Of a stretch of 64,000 nt of DNA, positions 45,299 to 56,340 are shown piece after piece; positions within the stretch are counted from its first letter, which is position 1, and the number at the start of each line of letters is the position of its first letter. The stretch comes from Torymus aiolomorphi (Eukaryota > Arthropoda > Insecta > Hymenoptera > Torymidae). A program made the translations under genes and the position numbers. The DNA lies in assembly GCA_036365515.1 (NCBI GenBank), contig CM070876.1, forward strand, positions 95,923,300 through 95,987,299. The letters run 5' to 3'. The notes beneath the pieces were generated by a model, which was not told the origin of the DNA, did no database searches, and saw nothing but the letters and a program-made list of their open reading frames with translations.

Positions 45299-45803
45299 TT
45301 ATAAATCGGTTTCTATTGAATCCATTGCAGTCGCAGCTTCTTTATGAGTATTATACGTTATATTTTTATATGTACGTAAATCTTTAAAGGAAGTAGCCCC
45401 TTTTATACGACTTAATATTAATTTTAAAGCGAATCTTTCAGAATCTTTTGGAGATACTATATTTAAACGTCCAATAGCATAATATTTTTGTTCACGTTCA
45501 CGTTTTACCCAAACTTTTTTTGCGTTAAATATATAATAATGCGGTATATTAACGTATTTTATATTATTTGCAAATTTATCATTTTTATTGAAGTCAAACC
45601 ACGCTGTTAAAGTTGTTTTCCAATTATCAAGTTCATCTATTTCATAATTTTCTTCAAAAACAATTTTTTGTTGATTTTCTGTATGAACTGCTAAACGGAT
45701 AACAGTATGACTCCTTCCACATAAGGGAAATTTTTGTAACAGCCATGCTGCTTCCATTGGGCTCAAGTATCGGCCATCAATATATTCAGTAATTTCATCA
45801 TTG
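45299..45803 (-). pseudogene. Helitron RepHel central region
   Basis: The frame reads ITEYIDGRYLSPMEAAWLL, the conserved Helitron segment after the Rep domain. A linker of about 140 residues then runs to a stop at 45299. It is interrupted at its upstream end by the Gypsy-2 LTR and resumes at 58571. Confidence 0.85.
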
Positions 45804-47212
45804 TGACGAGGTGCGCTTTTCGCACCTCCGTATTTACAACGTAATAAATGGCAATGCCTGTAAAACAACACGGAAGCGGCTGCTACTCGAACCCCGACAC
45901 CGAGCTATATGTACAACTGTCAGTACATATAGCTAATCGCGCACATTCTTTTTCTGTTGTCGAGGCACCGATCAAACAACGAGTAAGCAGCAGACGGCCG
46001 GGCCGTAATCAAATAGCCCCGGGAGTTCACACGGGAGACCAAGAGCAGCAGGGCGGTGAAGAAAAACGAGAGAAGGCGAGATGAGGCTCGGCGAACAGCG
46101 AGACGCTTGCTCACGCGCTCGCGGACGACGCACACGGTCAATGGCGCTGTGCGCCGAATGCGAGCATGCACAAGAGTGCTCAGCCGCCATGATGCGGCAG
46201 CAGAAGCCGCCGAAGCGAGATGTCCGCGACCGGTCGTACGCTCACGCCACCCACCGCACATACACACACTACACACCAACACCGAGGCACCAACACTATC
46301 ACACACGGCCCCCCACCGACACGAAAGCGGCGTTTCGGCGGCCACGAGGCCGGCAGCCATGCGACGACACGAAACCAAGAGAGAGACAGCATGCGCGACG
46401 GCGCGCAGCTGTAGAAGTAATGGTAGGCGCGAGAGACTGCGCGGCAACCTGCGCGTTGCAATAGAGAATATGGGAAAGAGAGAGGGAGCGCGGCGGCGCT
46501 GTGCGAGAGCGAGAGAGAAGGAGAGGTACCAAATGAATACGGCCGCGGTAGCCTACGCGCTACAATTAGCCGTATAGAGGTATGAGAGTGAGAGAGGGAG
46601 AATGCGCAGCGGCGCACGAGAATGAGAGAGAGGGAGCGAAGGCCAGCGGCAGCCTGCGTGCTGCACGCAGCCAGATTGAGAGAGAGAGAGAGAAAGAGAG
46701 AGCGATATCGACACGAGGGAGACTGGCGGATTAAAACGTGGAGGCGCACTGCCACCTAAAGGCGCGCCGCCACTCAGCGCGAGAACGAAGCCAGGTTATA
46801 CCGCGTTTGAAATTCGCGCGCAACAGGTGGCAGCAGGCCTCGACGCCGTCGTCGATGCCGTCGCGCAAGGCCAATCACGGCCCTAGCTTGAGCAATTTGA
46901 GTCCTAATTGGTTTGAACAATTAAGTTTATCCAAAAATGAAAAGGAAAATTAATGACGCACGTCGATACCTGCTGCCAACCTGCCCATCGACCCATCTAA
47001 TTGTATAAGTGCGAGAGAGATAAAGAGAGACGCCACCGAGGAAGAAGACGGAAGCGAGCAAGTGCCGCTTCCTTCTTCTAGACAGTGTGTCGTAGACCAT
47101 TGCCTCGTGCACATCGAAGAAAGGATCGCAAATTGTAAGCGAATTAGACAAATCGTGGGTACGAGTGAGCGCGAAGTTCCTAGAGAAGGGAAGATTATCG
47201 TAATATAGAGTC

Positions 47213-47254
<42 letters not shown>

Positions 47255-47309
47255 AGGGGAGAAGATAAAGAGAGTTATTAGCGTGAGGAAACACGCAAGA
47301 CCACCGTAT

Positions 47310-47342
<33 letters not shown>

Positions 47343-48049
47343 AGGACCGCCACAGAGTGACTGACGGTAAGATTTCCATTGCTGTCGTCGGGAGGCACCT
47401 ACTTTCCTGCCCCCGGCCCTCTAATACATATACTTAAAGAACTGTAGTGCCCACGGAACTCCCAGCGGGGAGAAATCTAGGCGTCTCTCTCTCGTGTGTG
47501 CGATTATACCCCGCGCGGCCATTTTGTGAATCGTATCGCGGAACGCGGTGAAATTGTATCGGCCACTGGAGAAGAAGGGAAACAGTTGTAGTATAAGATT
47601 ATTACGTAAAGTAAAAAGAGTGAATTATAGCTGTTTTGTTGTTTGTTTTATTTTATTTTTTTTTATTAAACCAATTCCTCAATTATATAACTAGTGTGGA
47701 TATTTACTGTGAGTTGTGCGCGACGTCGGAGATTCATAGCGTCGCTCGTCACTCCCCGCGTATTTTGTTTTCCTAGTCACCGAGGGTATCGGCCGCACCA
47801 GGCCGTCGCAACACCGCCCACGCCCAGAGAGAGAGAGAGAAGAGTCCAGCCAAGCCGGAGAATAAGGGAATAAGAAACGCGTTTGCGCCGCAGTCTGGCG
47901 CCTTAAAATAAATTCGACCGCGTCGCGCGTTAAGAGCCGCGTTAGAGTCTATCGCGTTGAGTCGATAGCGTCACGCACCTCGATCGTGACCATCGAGCCC
48001 TCCGGGCGAGAAACAGACGTTGTAAGGGGGCACAAAATTTGCAACGTCA
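45804..48049 (+). repeat. Gypsy-2 5' LTR
   Basis: It starts with a short perfect hairpin (GAGGTGCG CTTTT CGCACCTC), has several GA tracts, and an AATAAA near 47,909. The long open frames on both strands are in the repeat itself, occur identically in the other LTR and are not treated as genes. Confidence 0.95.
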
Positions 48050-48053
48050 CAAA

Positions 48054-48071
48054 TGGCACCAGCAACGTGGG
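48054..48071 (+). other. Gypsy-2 putative primer binding site
   Basis: TGGCACCAGCAACGTGGG lies four bases after the 5' LTR. The TGG start and position fit a tRNA primer site; the tRNA is not identified. Confidence 0.5.
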
Positions 48072-49001
48072 GCCGACACCGACACTAGGGAAAATACGTA
48101 ATCGACGAGCCGAGACACGCGAGAGAGAGAGAGAAAATTGTGAGTCGAGCCGACTCACACTGCTAGACTATTCTTATTACTATTTCTTTTGGAATTATTT
48201 TAAATTATTACAAATTATTCAATTGTTGTGTGGGTGTGTGAGGACGAGAGAGGGAGGGGGAGAGCGAGTCCCAGTGTACGCTGTGAATAGTGCGGTGTCA
48301 CTGGCGGCCATCTTGAGCAGCGGCTCTTCAATTAAGGCGGTAGTCAGGGTGCGATACGGCCACCCTGAAAGTGATTCTTTTTGGTGGAAATCGTTAGTGC
48401 TCTACCAAAGTCGGGGCGTCTCACTGTCACCGGTTGGCACGGCTAGGAAAATTACCAACAATCATCACCTTTAAAAATTGTTTTTTGTCGCGCCACCGTA
48501 CAGAGAGTGATTGAAGTTTTGACCCTTTCAGGTGGGAAAAAGGAAGGTATTCTCCAGATTAATTTTACATTGAAATTTATGAAAATTACAAACCATTATA
48601 TATTTACGTAAACCATAAACTGAATAACTGCCTTTACCGTCAGTGAGACGCGACCGCTCGCGTGGAAGCACACCCCAGGGGGACCCTCACGCTGGCGTAT
48701 GGCGCGTATTAACCCTAAGTCTGGAGATATATATATTTTTTTGTTGCAAATTGTTTAACTCCATTAGTATTGTTTTTTTTTGTGCGTGCCATCGGATAAT
48801 AAGCAGGAATAAAAGGATTTTTTTTTATATTCTTTCCGTTCGAGAACCGTTCGAAAATTATTCAAGGCGCTTTTGAGGCTGCCCGCGTGTACCTTGTTTT
48901 CCAAACACCACCGCCCATCTCCGCGTCGTGCGTACTAATTGTAAAGGGAATATTCGGCAAGCGGTTTTAATCGTCGAGAAGAAAAGAAGAAGAAGATCAA
49001 C
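48072..49001 (+). other. Gypsy-2 untranslated leader
   Basis: 930 bp between primer site and gag ATG, without a convincing gene. It should contain packaging signals. Confidence 0.5.
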
Positions 49002-50144
49002 ATGGACACGGAACAGCATCACAAAACCATGAAGAAGCTTTTGAAGATTCGGGAGTTGAGGGCTTTAAACTTGGAAGTTATACGCCTGACACCCCAACAA
49101 CTGAAAGCGGCACTAAAGGAGAAACAACTGAGCACTAGAGGAAATATAGTGGAACGTCAAGATAGATTGCTGCGCGCAGGGCTGAAGGAAGCTGGCCTCT
49201 CACTGAAAGAGATTCCATGGTATGAAGAGGACGAACAAGAAGGAGCACCATACGGACGGGAAACATCAAGTGAAGAAGAATCGACAGCGCGGGGTAAAAC
49301 GAAACGAGGACGGAAGCCGAAAGCCAGCCAGAAGGGAACGGGGGAAAACACCACCACCGGCGATGAAGAAAAGCTACGCTCACGCTTGACAGAGGTGCAG
49401 ATCCAGGAGATCGTAGGAGCAGGGGAACCGGTGATGTCGACATCAGGACTGTCGCCGAGAGTAACGCCCACCGTCAGTTATACGTCGGCAACCCTGCCCA
49501 TGAGGAGCTCCGCCACCGCCACCGGAACAGACACCGACGATACCAGCGCCAGTGAGGGAGAAACTGCGAAACGTCGGTCCAAAGAGAAGAGAAAAAAAGA
49601 TAAGAAGAAGAATGGAGGGAAATCGCAGGAAGAGGTCGCAGCAGTGGGTGCGAAGCAGCCAGCCGGACCACCGACACAAGGACTGCCCACACCGCCGACT
49701 GCGGCAACCCCACCGAACACCAACCCGCCAACCGCTAGTGGCGCGGCGACTTACGGGAGCGCGGGATGAGAACAACGCAGAGGAAGAGGAAGACCCGACC
49801 GCGGCAGGAATTATGGCCCTCCAATAGATGCAAACGCGCGGAGAAACGATGACAATAACCGATTCATCGGCGCGTGCTATATTTGTGAGGAGATAGGCTA
49901 CCGAGCTAACACCTGCCCCCGAGTAGAGTGTTATGCCTGCCGCCAAGTGGGTCACATCGCATCCGATTGTCCAATGAGGCCGCCCAAGCCGCCAGCGAAC
50001 ACGACGTGCCAAGTCTGCGGTCAAGCAGGGGTTACGTTCGCAAACTGCCCGGTTTGTGTTCATCGTCGTGCCCAGTGGGGAAACGGGCAGGTGGGGAGCC
50101 AGATCAGTCCCCTGGCTCTTCCCCAACTCCCCCAGGGACGATAA
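49002..50144 (+). pseudogene. Gypsy-2 Gag with SAP-like N-terminus and zinc knuckles; one internal stop
   Basis: The ATG at 49002 follows ATCAAC. Residues about 16-52 (LTPQQLKAALKEKQLSTRGN, then ERQDRLLRAGL) match the SAP helix-turn-helix pattern. A charged, Pro/Thr-rich linker follows. An in-frame TGA (49767-49769) interrupts. The same frame then continues (EQRRGRGRPDRGRNYG) to three knuckle-like motifs: CYICEEIGYRANTC, CYACRQVGHIASDC (canonical) and CQVCGQAGVTFANC. It ends in TAA at 50142-50144. The TGA lies in a GGATGA context and is most simply a CGA-to-TGA mutation. A -1 frameshift signal sits at 50078-50124. Confidence 0.8.
50078..50124 (+). promoter_or_regulatory. Programmed -1 ribosomal frameshift signal
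   Basis: GGGAAAC at 50078-50084 is in exact slippery phase relative to gag (G GGA AAC). Eight bases later a hairpin can form: GGGGAGCCAG (50093-50102) with CTGGCT (50112-50117) and CCCC (50121-50124), with a 9-nt loop and a 3-nt bulge. Shifting -1 enters a frame open from here to 50530 and avoids the gag stop at 50142. This is the expected way to make Gag-Pol. Confidence 0.75.
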
Positions 50145-50239
50145 ATGAATCCAGCGGACGAGAAGAACACAGCAGAAGTGCAGAAGAGAGAAGGAGTGAA
50201 GAAAAGAAGGAAGTAGAAGAGAGAGAGAGTACGATAGAG

Positions 50240-50770
50240 AGAAGAGAGAGAGCCGTAGTGCCCTCACCGTGCGCGCCACCACCGACCGAAGAAGAGGACT
50301 TCATCAGGATGGTTGGCAAGCCCGCGGAGAGAGGCAACAAACATGCGAGGGGAAGAAAGAGCCCACCACCAACCGGCGTAGGAGCAAGCGGAGCGAGGAA
50401 GGATCCGTCACACTACGCCCCAGGAGGCAGTGGCTCCACAAGAGAGAGAGGAGGGAGAAGAGAGAGAGAGAGCTGTTGTGCCATCTCCGTGCACGTTGTC
50501 GCCACCCGAAGGAAGAGACTTCGCGAGTGAGAACACCACGCCCAAGGAGAAATGCAACGAACATTCAAAGAGGGGAAGGAGCCCACCACCAACCGGCGTA
50601 GGAGCAAGCGGAGCGAGGAAGGATCCGTCACACTCTACGCCCCAGGAGGTAGTGGCTCCACGAGAGAGAGAGAGAGGAGGGAGAAGAGAGAGAGAGAGCT
50701 GTTGTGCCCTCTCCGTGCGCGTTGTCGCCACCCGAAGGAAGAGACTTCGCGAGTGAGAACACCACGCCCA
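50240..50770 (+). repeat. Tandem 220-bp repeat across the gag-pol junction
   Basis: Three copies (the last leads into pol), with period 220 then 226 bp. GCCCACCACC is at 50361 and 50581. Each encodes an AVVPSPC..PPEGRDF-like stretch, but in frames 2, 0 and 1 in turn, because neither period is a multiple of three. Confidence 0.85.
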
Positions 50771-53700
50771 TGGAGAAATACAACGAACCGAAGAAGCGCC
50801 GAGAACCGCCGCCAAACTTAGAGGGAGCACAGAGCCAGGCGGGGTTCTCTTCAGTTGCAGACGGAGTGATAGATGTGGAGAAAGTGCGAGAGGAGGTGGA
50901 GAAACTGCTTGTGGGGATGAAATGGGAAGTAGAGTCCCCGGAGGAGCAGGAGGAGGAAGTGAGGAGCGAAAATTCTATGTCCATGCCCGTGGAGGCCGGA
51001 GTAGACGACCAGGTGGCCGAAATGAGCAGTGAGAACCGCCCGTTCATTGAGGTTATCCTAGGTGGCGAGCCGTACCGAGCGTTGATAGATTCGGGGGCAA
51101 TGGTGTCGTTAGCCGGCCCGAAAATAATCGATCGTTACGCAAGCCGCCTCCGACAGTCTACCACCGCCGTGAAGAGTGTCACAGGAAACGTGAACCGCAT
51201 CGTAGGAGAACTACAAGTGAGTTTTGAAGTAGGCGGGTACCAGGAACTGTTGTCGCTCAAAGCTATACAAGGGATAGAACACGACATAATTTTAGGCATG
51301 GGCTTCTTCGAGAAGTTTGACGTCGAAGTACATCCAGCTAGAGGAGTGTGGAGAGCCAGAGAAGGAGAATGGAGGAATTTTGCACAGAGAGGGAGCAAAA
51401 CCAATACAGCAGTGTACGCCGAGTGTGCCGGGATTTCGGAGTTGCAGGGGAACGACAGAGTCATGGTGGCGAAGCTGGTGGAGAAAATACTAAGTTCCGC
51501 TGAATTTGCCCCAGGGTTGACGGATCTGACGGAACATCACATTTACATTACTGATCCAACGCCAATCAAGGAGAAGCCAAGGCGAATGTCACCAAAGATA
51601 TTAGGAATCGCCCAAGAAGAGGTGAGGAAGATGGCTACCGACGGAATCATCGAACGCTCCGCAAGCGATTATAGCAGCGCACCGGTGATCCTACGTAAGA
51701 GAGAAGGGGGCTACCGACCATGCATTGATTACCGTCCGCTGAACAAAGTAACCAAGAAGGACGCGTATCCATTGCCGAACATGGATTCAATTTTGGACAA
51801 ACTCCGTGGAGCAAAATATTTGTCCAAGATCGATTTGAAAGCAGCCTATGACCAGATACCAATGGCCCGAGAGAGCAAGAAATACACCGCCTTCGCAGTG
51901 CCAGGGTCAGGGTTGTGGCAGTTCAAGAGGATGCCGTTTGGACTCACGAACGCCTCGATGACCTTCCAACGCTTAATAGACGCCCTACTAGGATCAGAGT
52001 TTGAACCCTACGTTTTTGGCTACCTAGACGACATCATTGTAGCCACGGAGACGTTTGAAGAGCACCTAAAATGGGTCGAAATCGTGTTGGAAAAATTGGT
52101 GGACGCTCGTTTGAAAATCAATCCCGATAAGTGCGAGTTTTATTGCTCTCGGGTGACCTACCTGGGGTTTCTACTCGGCCATGAAGGCCTCCGCCCAGAT
52201 CCAGGCCGTGTAGCAGCTCTATTAAATTACCCTACGCCCACAAATCTACGACAATTGAGAGGATTCCTCGGGATCGTGAACTGGTATGAAAGGTTCATCA
52301 AAAATTGCGCAGAACTGAAGGTACCGTTGTTGAAGCTATTGCGGAAGTCGCAGAAGTGGATTTGGGAGGAGGGTCAGAAGGAGGCGTTTGAGGAGTTAAA
52401 GCGAGCTCTCACTACCGCCCCCGTACTTGCACGACCTGACTTCAGCAAGCCGTTTCTCGTGCAATGCGACGCCAGTGGGTCAGCTCTCGGAGCAGTGTTG
52501 GTGCAAGAACATGAGGACGGTGAACATCCGATCCTGTATATTTCACGAGCCCTCACGCCAGCCGAGAGAAATTATACGACCACCGAGCGAGAATGCTTAG
52601 CACTAGTCTGGTCATTGAAGAAGCTCCGCCCATACCTGGAAGGATATGTGTTCACCGCCGTCACCGACCACAGCGCCCTCAAATGGTTGCGAACTATGAA
52701 GGAACCGACAGGAAGACTAGCGAGGTGGGCCTTAGAGCTACAACATTGGGACCTTAATATCGTGCATCGGAAAGGCGCGATGCACAAGGTCCCAGATGCC
52801 CTTTCAAGGATGTTTGAGGAAGAAGACATGGAGGTAGCAGAAATGGGGGTGATCACCGACCAGTGGTACATCCAGAAGAGACAGGAGGTCAACTACTGCC
52901 CCATGAAATATGATGGCTGGAAAGTAGAAGAGGAACTACTGTACAGATATAAGAAGGATCCACTGCTGGATCCAATAACCGACGGAGGAGAAGGATGGCG
53001 TCTAGTGGTGCCCCTAGAACAGCGAGAGAGAGTGCTTCACGACAGCCATTGTATCACCTCCGCCGGGCACCTAGGAGTCGAGAAAACCTACCACCGAGTG
53101 GCAAGAGAGTATTTTTGGCCAGGAGTTTACCGAGATGTCTATGATTATGTGAGAACGTGCGAGAGCTGCCAACGTTTCAAAAGTTCGCAGCAAGGGCCAC
53201 AAGGATTGATGGGGAAAAGGGTCGTGGAGCGACCGTGGTGTGTGGTAGCAGCCGACATGATCGAATTGCCACGCAGCAAAGGGCAGTATCGCTATGTACT
53301 AGTGCTGCAGGATTTGTTCACCCGTTGGCTAGAGCTAAAGCCTTTGAGAAAAGCAGATGGTAAAGCAGTTGCTCGGGCGCTAGAGGAACTCATACTCTTC
53401 AGATGGGAGACGCCAGAGTACCTGTTGACGGACAACGGCACGGAGTTTGTGAACCAGGTGTTGCAGCAGACCCTGGAGGAATATGGAATATGCCACGTAA
53501 CTACGCCTCCATATCATCCCCAGGCCAACCCCGTAGAGAGAAGCAACAAGACATTGAAGACCATGATCGCAACTTTCGTCGAGGGGGACCACCGGAACTG
53601 GGACACTCACCTGCACGAATTTCGTCACGCGATTAACACCGCCCAGCAAGCCAGTTTGAAAACGTCACCTGCCTTTTTGAATTACGGCCGGCACCCCCGC

Positions 53701-54102
53701 CTCGTAAAGAGCCTACGGCGAGAAGTGGAAAAGAAAGAGCCCATAGTGAGGTTGGATCCAGAAGTATGGAAGAATCGCGTCAACCGACTCGAAGCACTGC
53801 AGGAGTTAGTCGCGAAACACATCGACGAGAGTCAAGCTAAACAGGGTAAATATTATAACCGCGGGAGACGCGTAGTCGAGTACGCTGTCGGAGATAAAGT
53901 AATGCGCCGCGTCCATTCGTTATCAAATGCCGCCCAAGGGTATTCCGCCAAACTCGCGCCGTAATACGAGGGTCCCTATGAGATAACCGCGAAATTATCT
54001 CCCACCGTCTATCTGTTAGAGATGGAGGGTAGTCGAAGGAACACGAAGGTACACGTAGGCGAATTAAAACGGTACATACCCCCGCGTCGCGTAGTAGAGT
54101 AG
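50653..54102 (+). pseudogene. Gypsy-2 Pol: protease, RT, RNase H, integrase; one late stop
   Basis: The frame is open from about 50653, with its first ATG at 50770. Protease is marked by ALIDSGAM, RT by CIDYRPLNKVT and GYLDDIIV, and RNase H by QCDASGSALGAV, TTERECLALV and TDHSALKW. Integrase has HHCC (HDSHCITSAGH, CESCQ), AADMIELP, LLTDNGTEF and NPVERSNK. An in-frame TAA at 53962-53964 cuts the last 46 codons, after which the frame continues to TAG at 54100-54102. All catalytic residues are present, so the enzyme core could be active if translated. Confidence 0.95.
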
Positions 54103-54289
54103 AGTAGGATCGAACCACGCCAGCGAAGGAGCACCCCTGGGGCCACAATCGGCCATAACCCCTCCTCCTCTGGTCTCACACCCCGCCACCCTAGTAGAGT
54201 TGGTTGCCCTGAACGCATGAACGAATGATGTACGAAAGTTCTAATAAGTCTATCCTTATGCTCCCTCGCATTCCACACATTAGATCACC

Positions 54290-55921
54290 ATGCCGAATCA
54301 TCACCGTCACCGTCAGTCGGGTTCCTCACCCGCACACACCCCGTACCCCGAGTTTCAGCCGGGTCCCGGCCAGGTTATCCCGACGCCAGAGACCGTCGGG
54401 CAGTTGCGAGCCATGCTGGGAGCACCCAGCACGGCGAGATCCCGAGCGGTCCTGGCCCGCTGGACGGACCAGCTGGGGGCCTGGCTAGACGAGAGGGAGG
54501 CGCGGGAGAGAGATGTCACCACCGACGTGGTAGAGCAGAGAGAGAGAGATGAGAGGGAAGTCACCACCGACGTGTTAGAGCAGAGAGAGAAGGATGAGAG
54601 AGAAGTCACCACCGACGTGTTAGAGCAGAGAGAGAAGGATGAGAGAGAAGTCACCACCGACGTGTTAGAGCAGAGAGAGAGAGAGGAGAGAGATGTCACT
54701 ACCGACGGGGCAGAGACCCCTAAGGGGAGAGAGAGAGAAGGAGCCACCGCAGAGAGAGAGAAGGAGAAGGAGACAGGCGAAGAACTTGGAGAAGGTGGGC
54801 GAGCAGAATTGCCCACCGTCGAGGAGCCCCCGACGGAAAGGGCGAAGCAAAGACCTCTGCGCGCCATCCTACGTCGACCGAGAGCTCCCGCGCCGGCGGA
54901 AGTTGCCATGTCGGAGTTGGTCGTACAAGGGGGGAGCGACATCGCCGCCGCCAGTAGCCAGGAGGCAGCTGATAGTTGGGCCGCCGAGGTGGAGCTGGCT
55001 GAATGCCTAGCACGTCAGGGGGAGGCACAGTCACCATCAAGACAGCCACCCATAGCCCCGACGGCACCCGCTCCCACCTCCATCCCAATGTGGAACGAGA
55101 TACGGGTACGCCACGACACGGGCTCCAAACAGCGGGCGTACAATCCTCGGAGGCATCTGCAACTCGACGACTACGAGCCGCAGCACCTCCGTCGACGCCC
55201 GTCGCGCTCACCATCCCTCGAGGGTAGGCCAGTGACAATGCCGGACAAGGAGTCGACACCAAATCCCTCCACGAGCTGCCCTGCAGGACGCGCATTTCCA
55301 CCGCGGAAACCCCTGCCAGTTAAACTGACAGGGGTCATATTCGGCGGCTTGAAGCCGATTGCTACCGACGCCACCCGAGATCCGCCCCCGGGGCACTGCT
55401 TCAACTGTTGGCAGCAGGGCCACAGCCGTCGCCAGAGTCCCCGCCCCCTTCGTCGCGGGTTCTGTATGAACTGCGGACGGCTGGGGGAGGAGATTGGGCA
55501 GTGCCCCCGGTGCGGAGATCGACACCGAGCTCGACAAAAAGCGTGGGAAGAGCGCAGCCACCGACCGGAGGAAGATGGAGAAAGGTCAGTAGAGAGGAGC
55601 CACCGTAGAAAGAGGGAGAGACGAGAGGAGATCCCGAAAGAAAGTAGCCGACCTCGAGAGAGAGGAGAAAGAGTTTCTGAGGCACAGGGGACAACGACAG
55701 TTCGAGAAGGTACGCACCACCGAGAGCCCTCGCGAGACGCCCGACGAAGGTCACCCACCCCAGTAGTAGATGCCTCAGACCGGCTACTTTGTCTGGCACA
55801 ACTCCTGAGGGACACTCGAGATCTAGAGCCAGGGTTGCGGCATCGCATCCTCGCCACAGCTTTTGGAAAGGAGCCGGACGCCGCCCGCGAGGAACAACCT
55901 CCTCCCACACGGCACAATTAG
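54290..55921 (+). CDS. Third ORF of Gypsy-2 with a second gag-like zinc-knuckle region
   Basis: An intact 543-codon ORF in env position. It starts at an ATG in good context (ATCACCATGC), 188 bp after the Pol end. Residues about 75-145 are repeats of about 17 residues (DEREVTTDVLEQREK). A Pro/Arg-rich middle follows. At about 370-412 lies CFNCWQQGHSRRQS, then CMNCGRLGEEIGQC and CPRCGDRH. The first knuckle lacks its last Cys (Ser), and the second has Glu where His is usual. No signal peptide, membrane segment or furin-type site is seen, so it is not an env. It looks like a captured or duplicated gag-type nucleocapsid gene. Confidence 0.75.
   Translation: MPNHHRHRQSGSSPAHTPYPEFQPGPGQVIPTPETVGQLRAMLGAPSTARSRAVLARWTDQLGAWLDEREARERDVTTDVVEQRERDEREVTTDVLEQREKDEREVTTDVLEQREKDEREVTTDVLEQREREERDVTTDGAETPKGREREGATAEREKEKETGEELGEGGRAELPTVEEPPTERAKQRPLRAILRRPRAPAPAEVAMSELVVQGGSDIAAASSQEAADSWAAEVELAECLARQGEAQSPSRQPPIAPTAPAPTSIPMWNEIRVRHDTGSKQRAYNPRRHLQLDDYEPQHLRRRPSRSPSLEGRPVTMPDKESTPNPSTSCPAGRAFPPRKPLPVKLTGVIFGGLKPIATDATRDPPPGHCFNCWQQGHSRRQSPRPLRRGFCMNCGRLGEEIGQCPRCGDRHRARQKAWEERSHRPEEDGERSVERSHRRKRERREEIPKESSRPRERGERVSEAQGTTTVREGTHHREPSRDARRRSPTPVVDASDRLLCLAQLLRDTRDLEPGLRHRILATAFGKEPDAAREEQPPPTRHN
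54500..54705 (+). repeat. 51-54-bp coding repeat in ORF3
   Basis: Five copies of a unit containing GTCACCACCGACGTGTTAGA, in frame, encoding the Glu/Arg-rich repeats. Confidence 0.9.
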
Positions 55922-56340
55922 CCATAACCACCACCGACAAGAGGTAGAGGAGTCGTCCACCGATAAAAAGACACGATGGGAGCCGCCCACCCCCCCAGGT
56001 GTAAAACGGAGTAACGGATAGTAAGTACCCCATTCGAGTAACCTGCATGATGATGTGTAGATGAGAGTTTGTTTGATCTCAGGGTCCAAGGCAGAGAGCG
56101 ACCATGCAGCGCAGTGTAACCAATAACCAACTGTTCTCTATTCTTTTCAGATAGGAGTGAGTGAGTCGACTCGACCAAACCACGTGTTTAATTGTAAACC
56201 ATGCATAAATTAGGTTAAGAATTATAATGTGTACCAATAGTGAGGTGTCGGGGGAGGGTGCCAGCCAAGCCACCGTCGAGTAGCACGGTGTTCGTAAACC
56301 GGCAGTAACACCGAGGTGTTTCCGGTTTAGGGAGGGGGTG
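55922..56340 (+). other. Gypsy-2 3' untranslated region and polypurine tract
   Basis: No gene. The last bases before the 3' LTR, GGGAGGGGGTG (56330-56340), are the polypurine tract. 54103-54289 between pol and ORF3 also holds nothing recognisable. Confidence 0.8.

Larger units (their letters stand above)
43588..45803 (-). mobile_element. Helitron, helicase side
   Basis: The C-terminal half of a Helitron RepHel gene on the minus strand. Its right edge is the Gypsy-2 insertion (45804). Its left end is separated by only 75 bp from the palindromic element, which may have displaced the Helitron 3' terminus. No terminal CTRR hairpin was identified. Confidence 0.85.

Noticed and set aside
45920..47151. 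Long open frames on both strands inside the Gypsy-2 LTRs (also at 56457-57655)
   Set aside because: They occur identically in both LTRs, are Arg/Ser low-complexity from GA-rich sequence, and overlap each other on both strands.
50304..50830. Several overlapping ORFs of about 100 codons on both strands at the gag-pol junction
   Set aside because: They are frame copies of the 220-bp tandem repeat; only the gag, frameshift and pol frames make sense.
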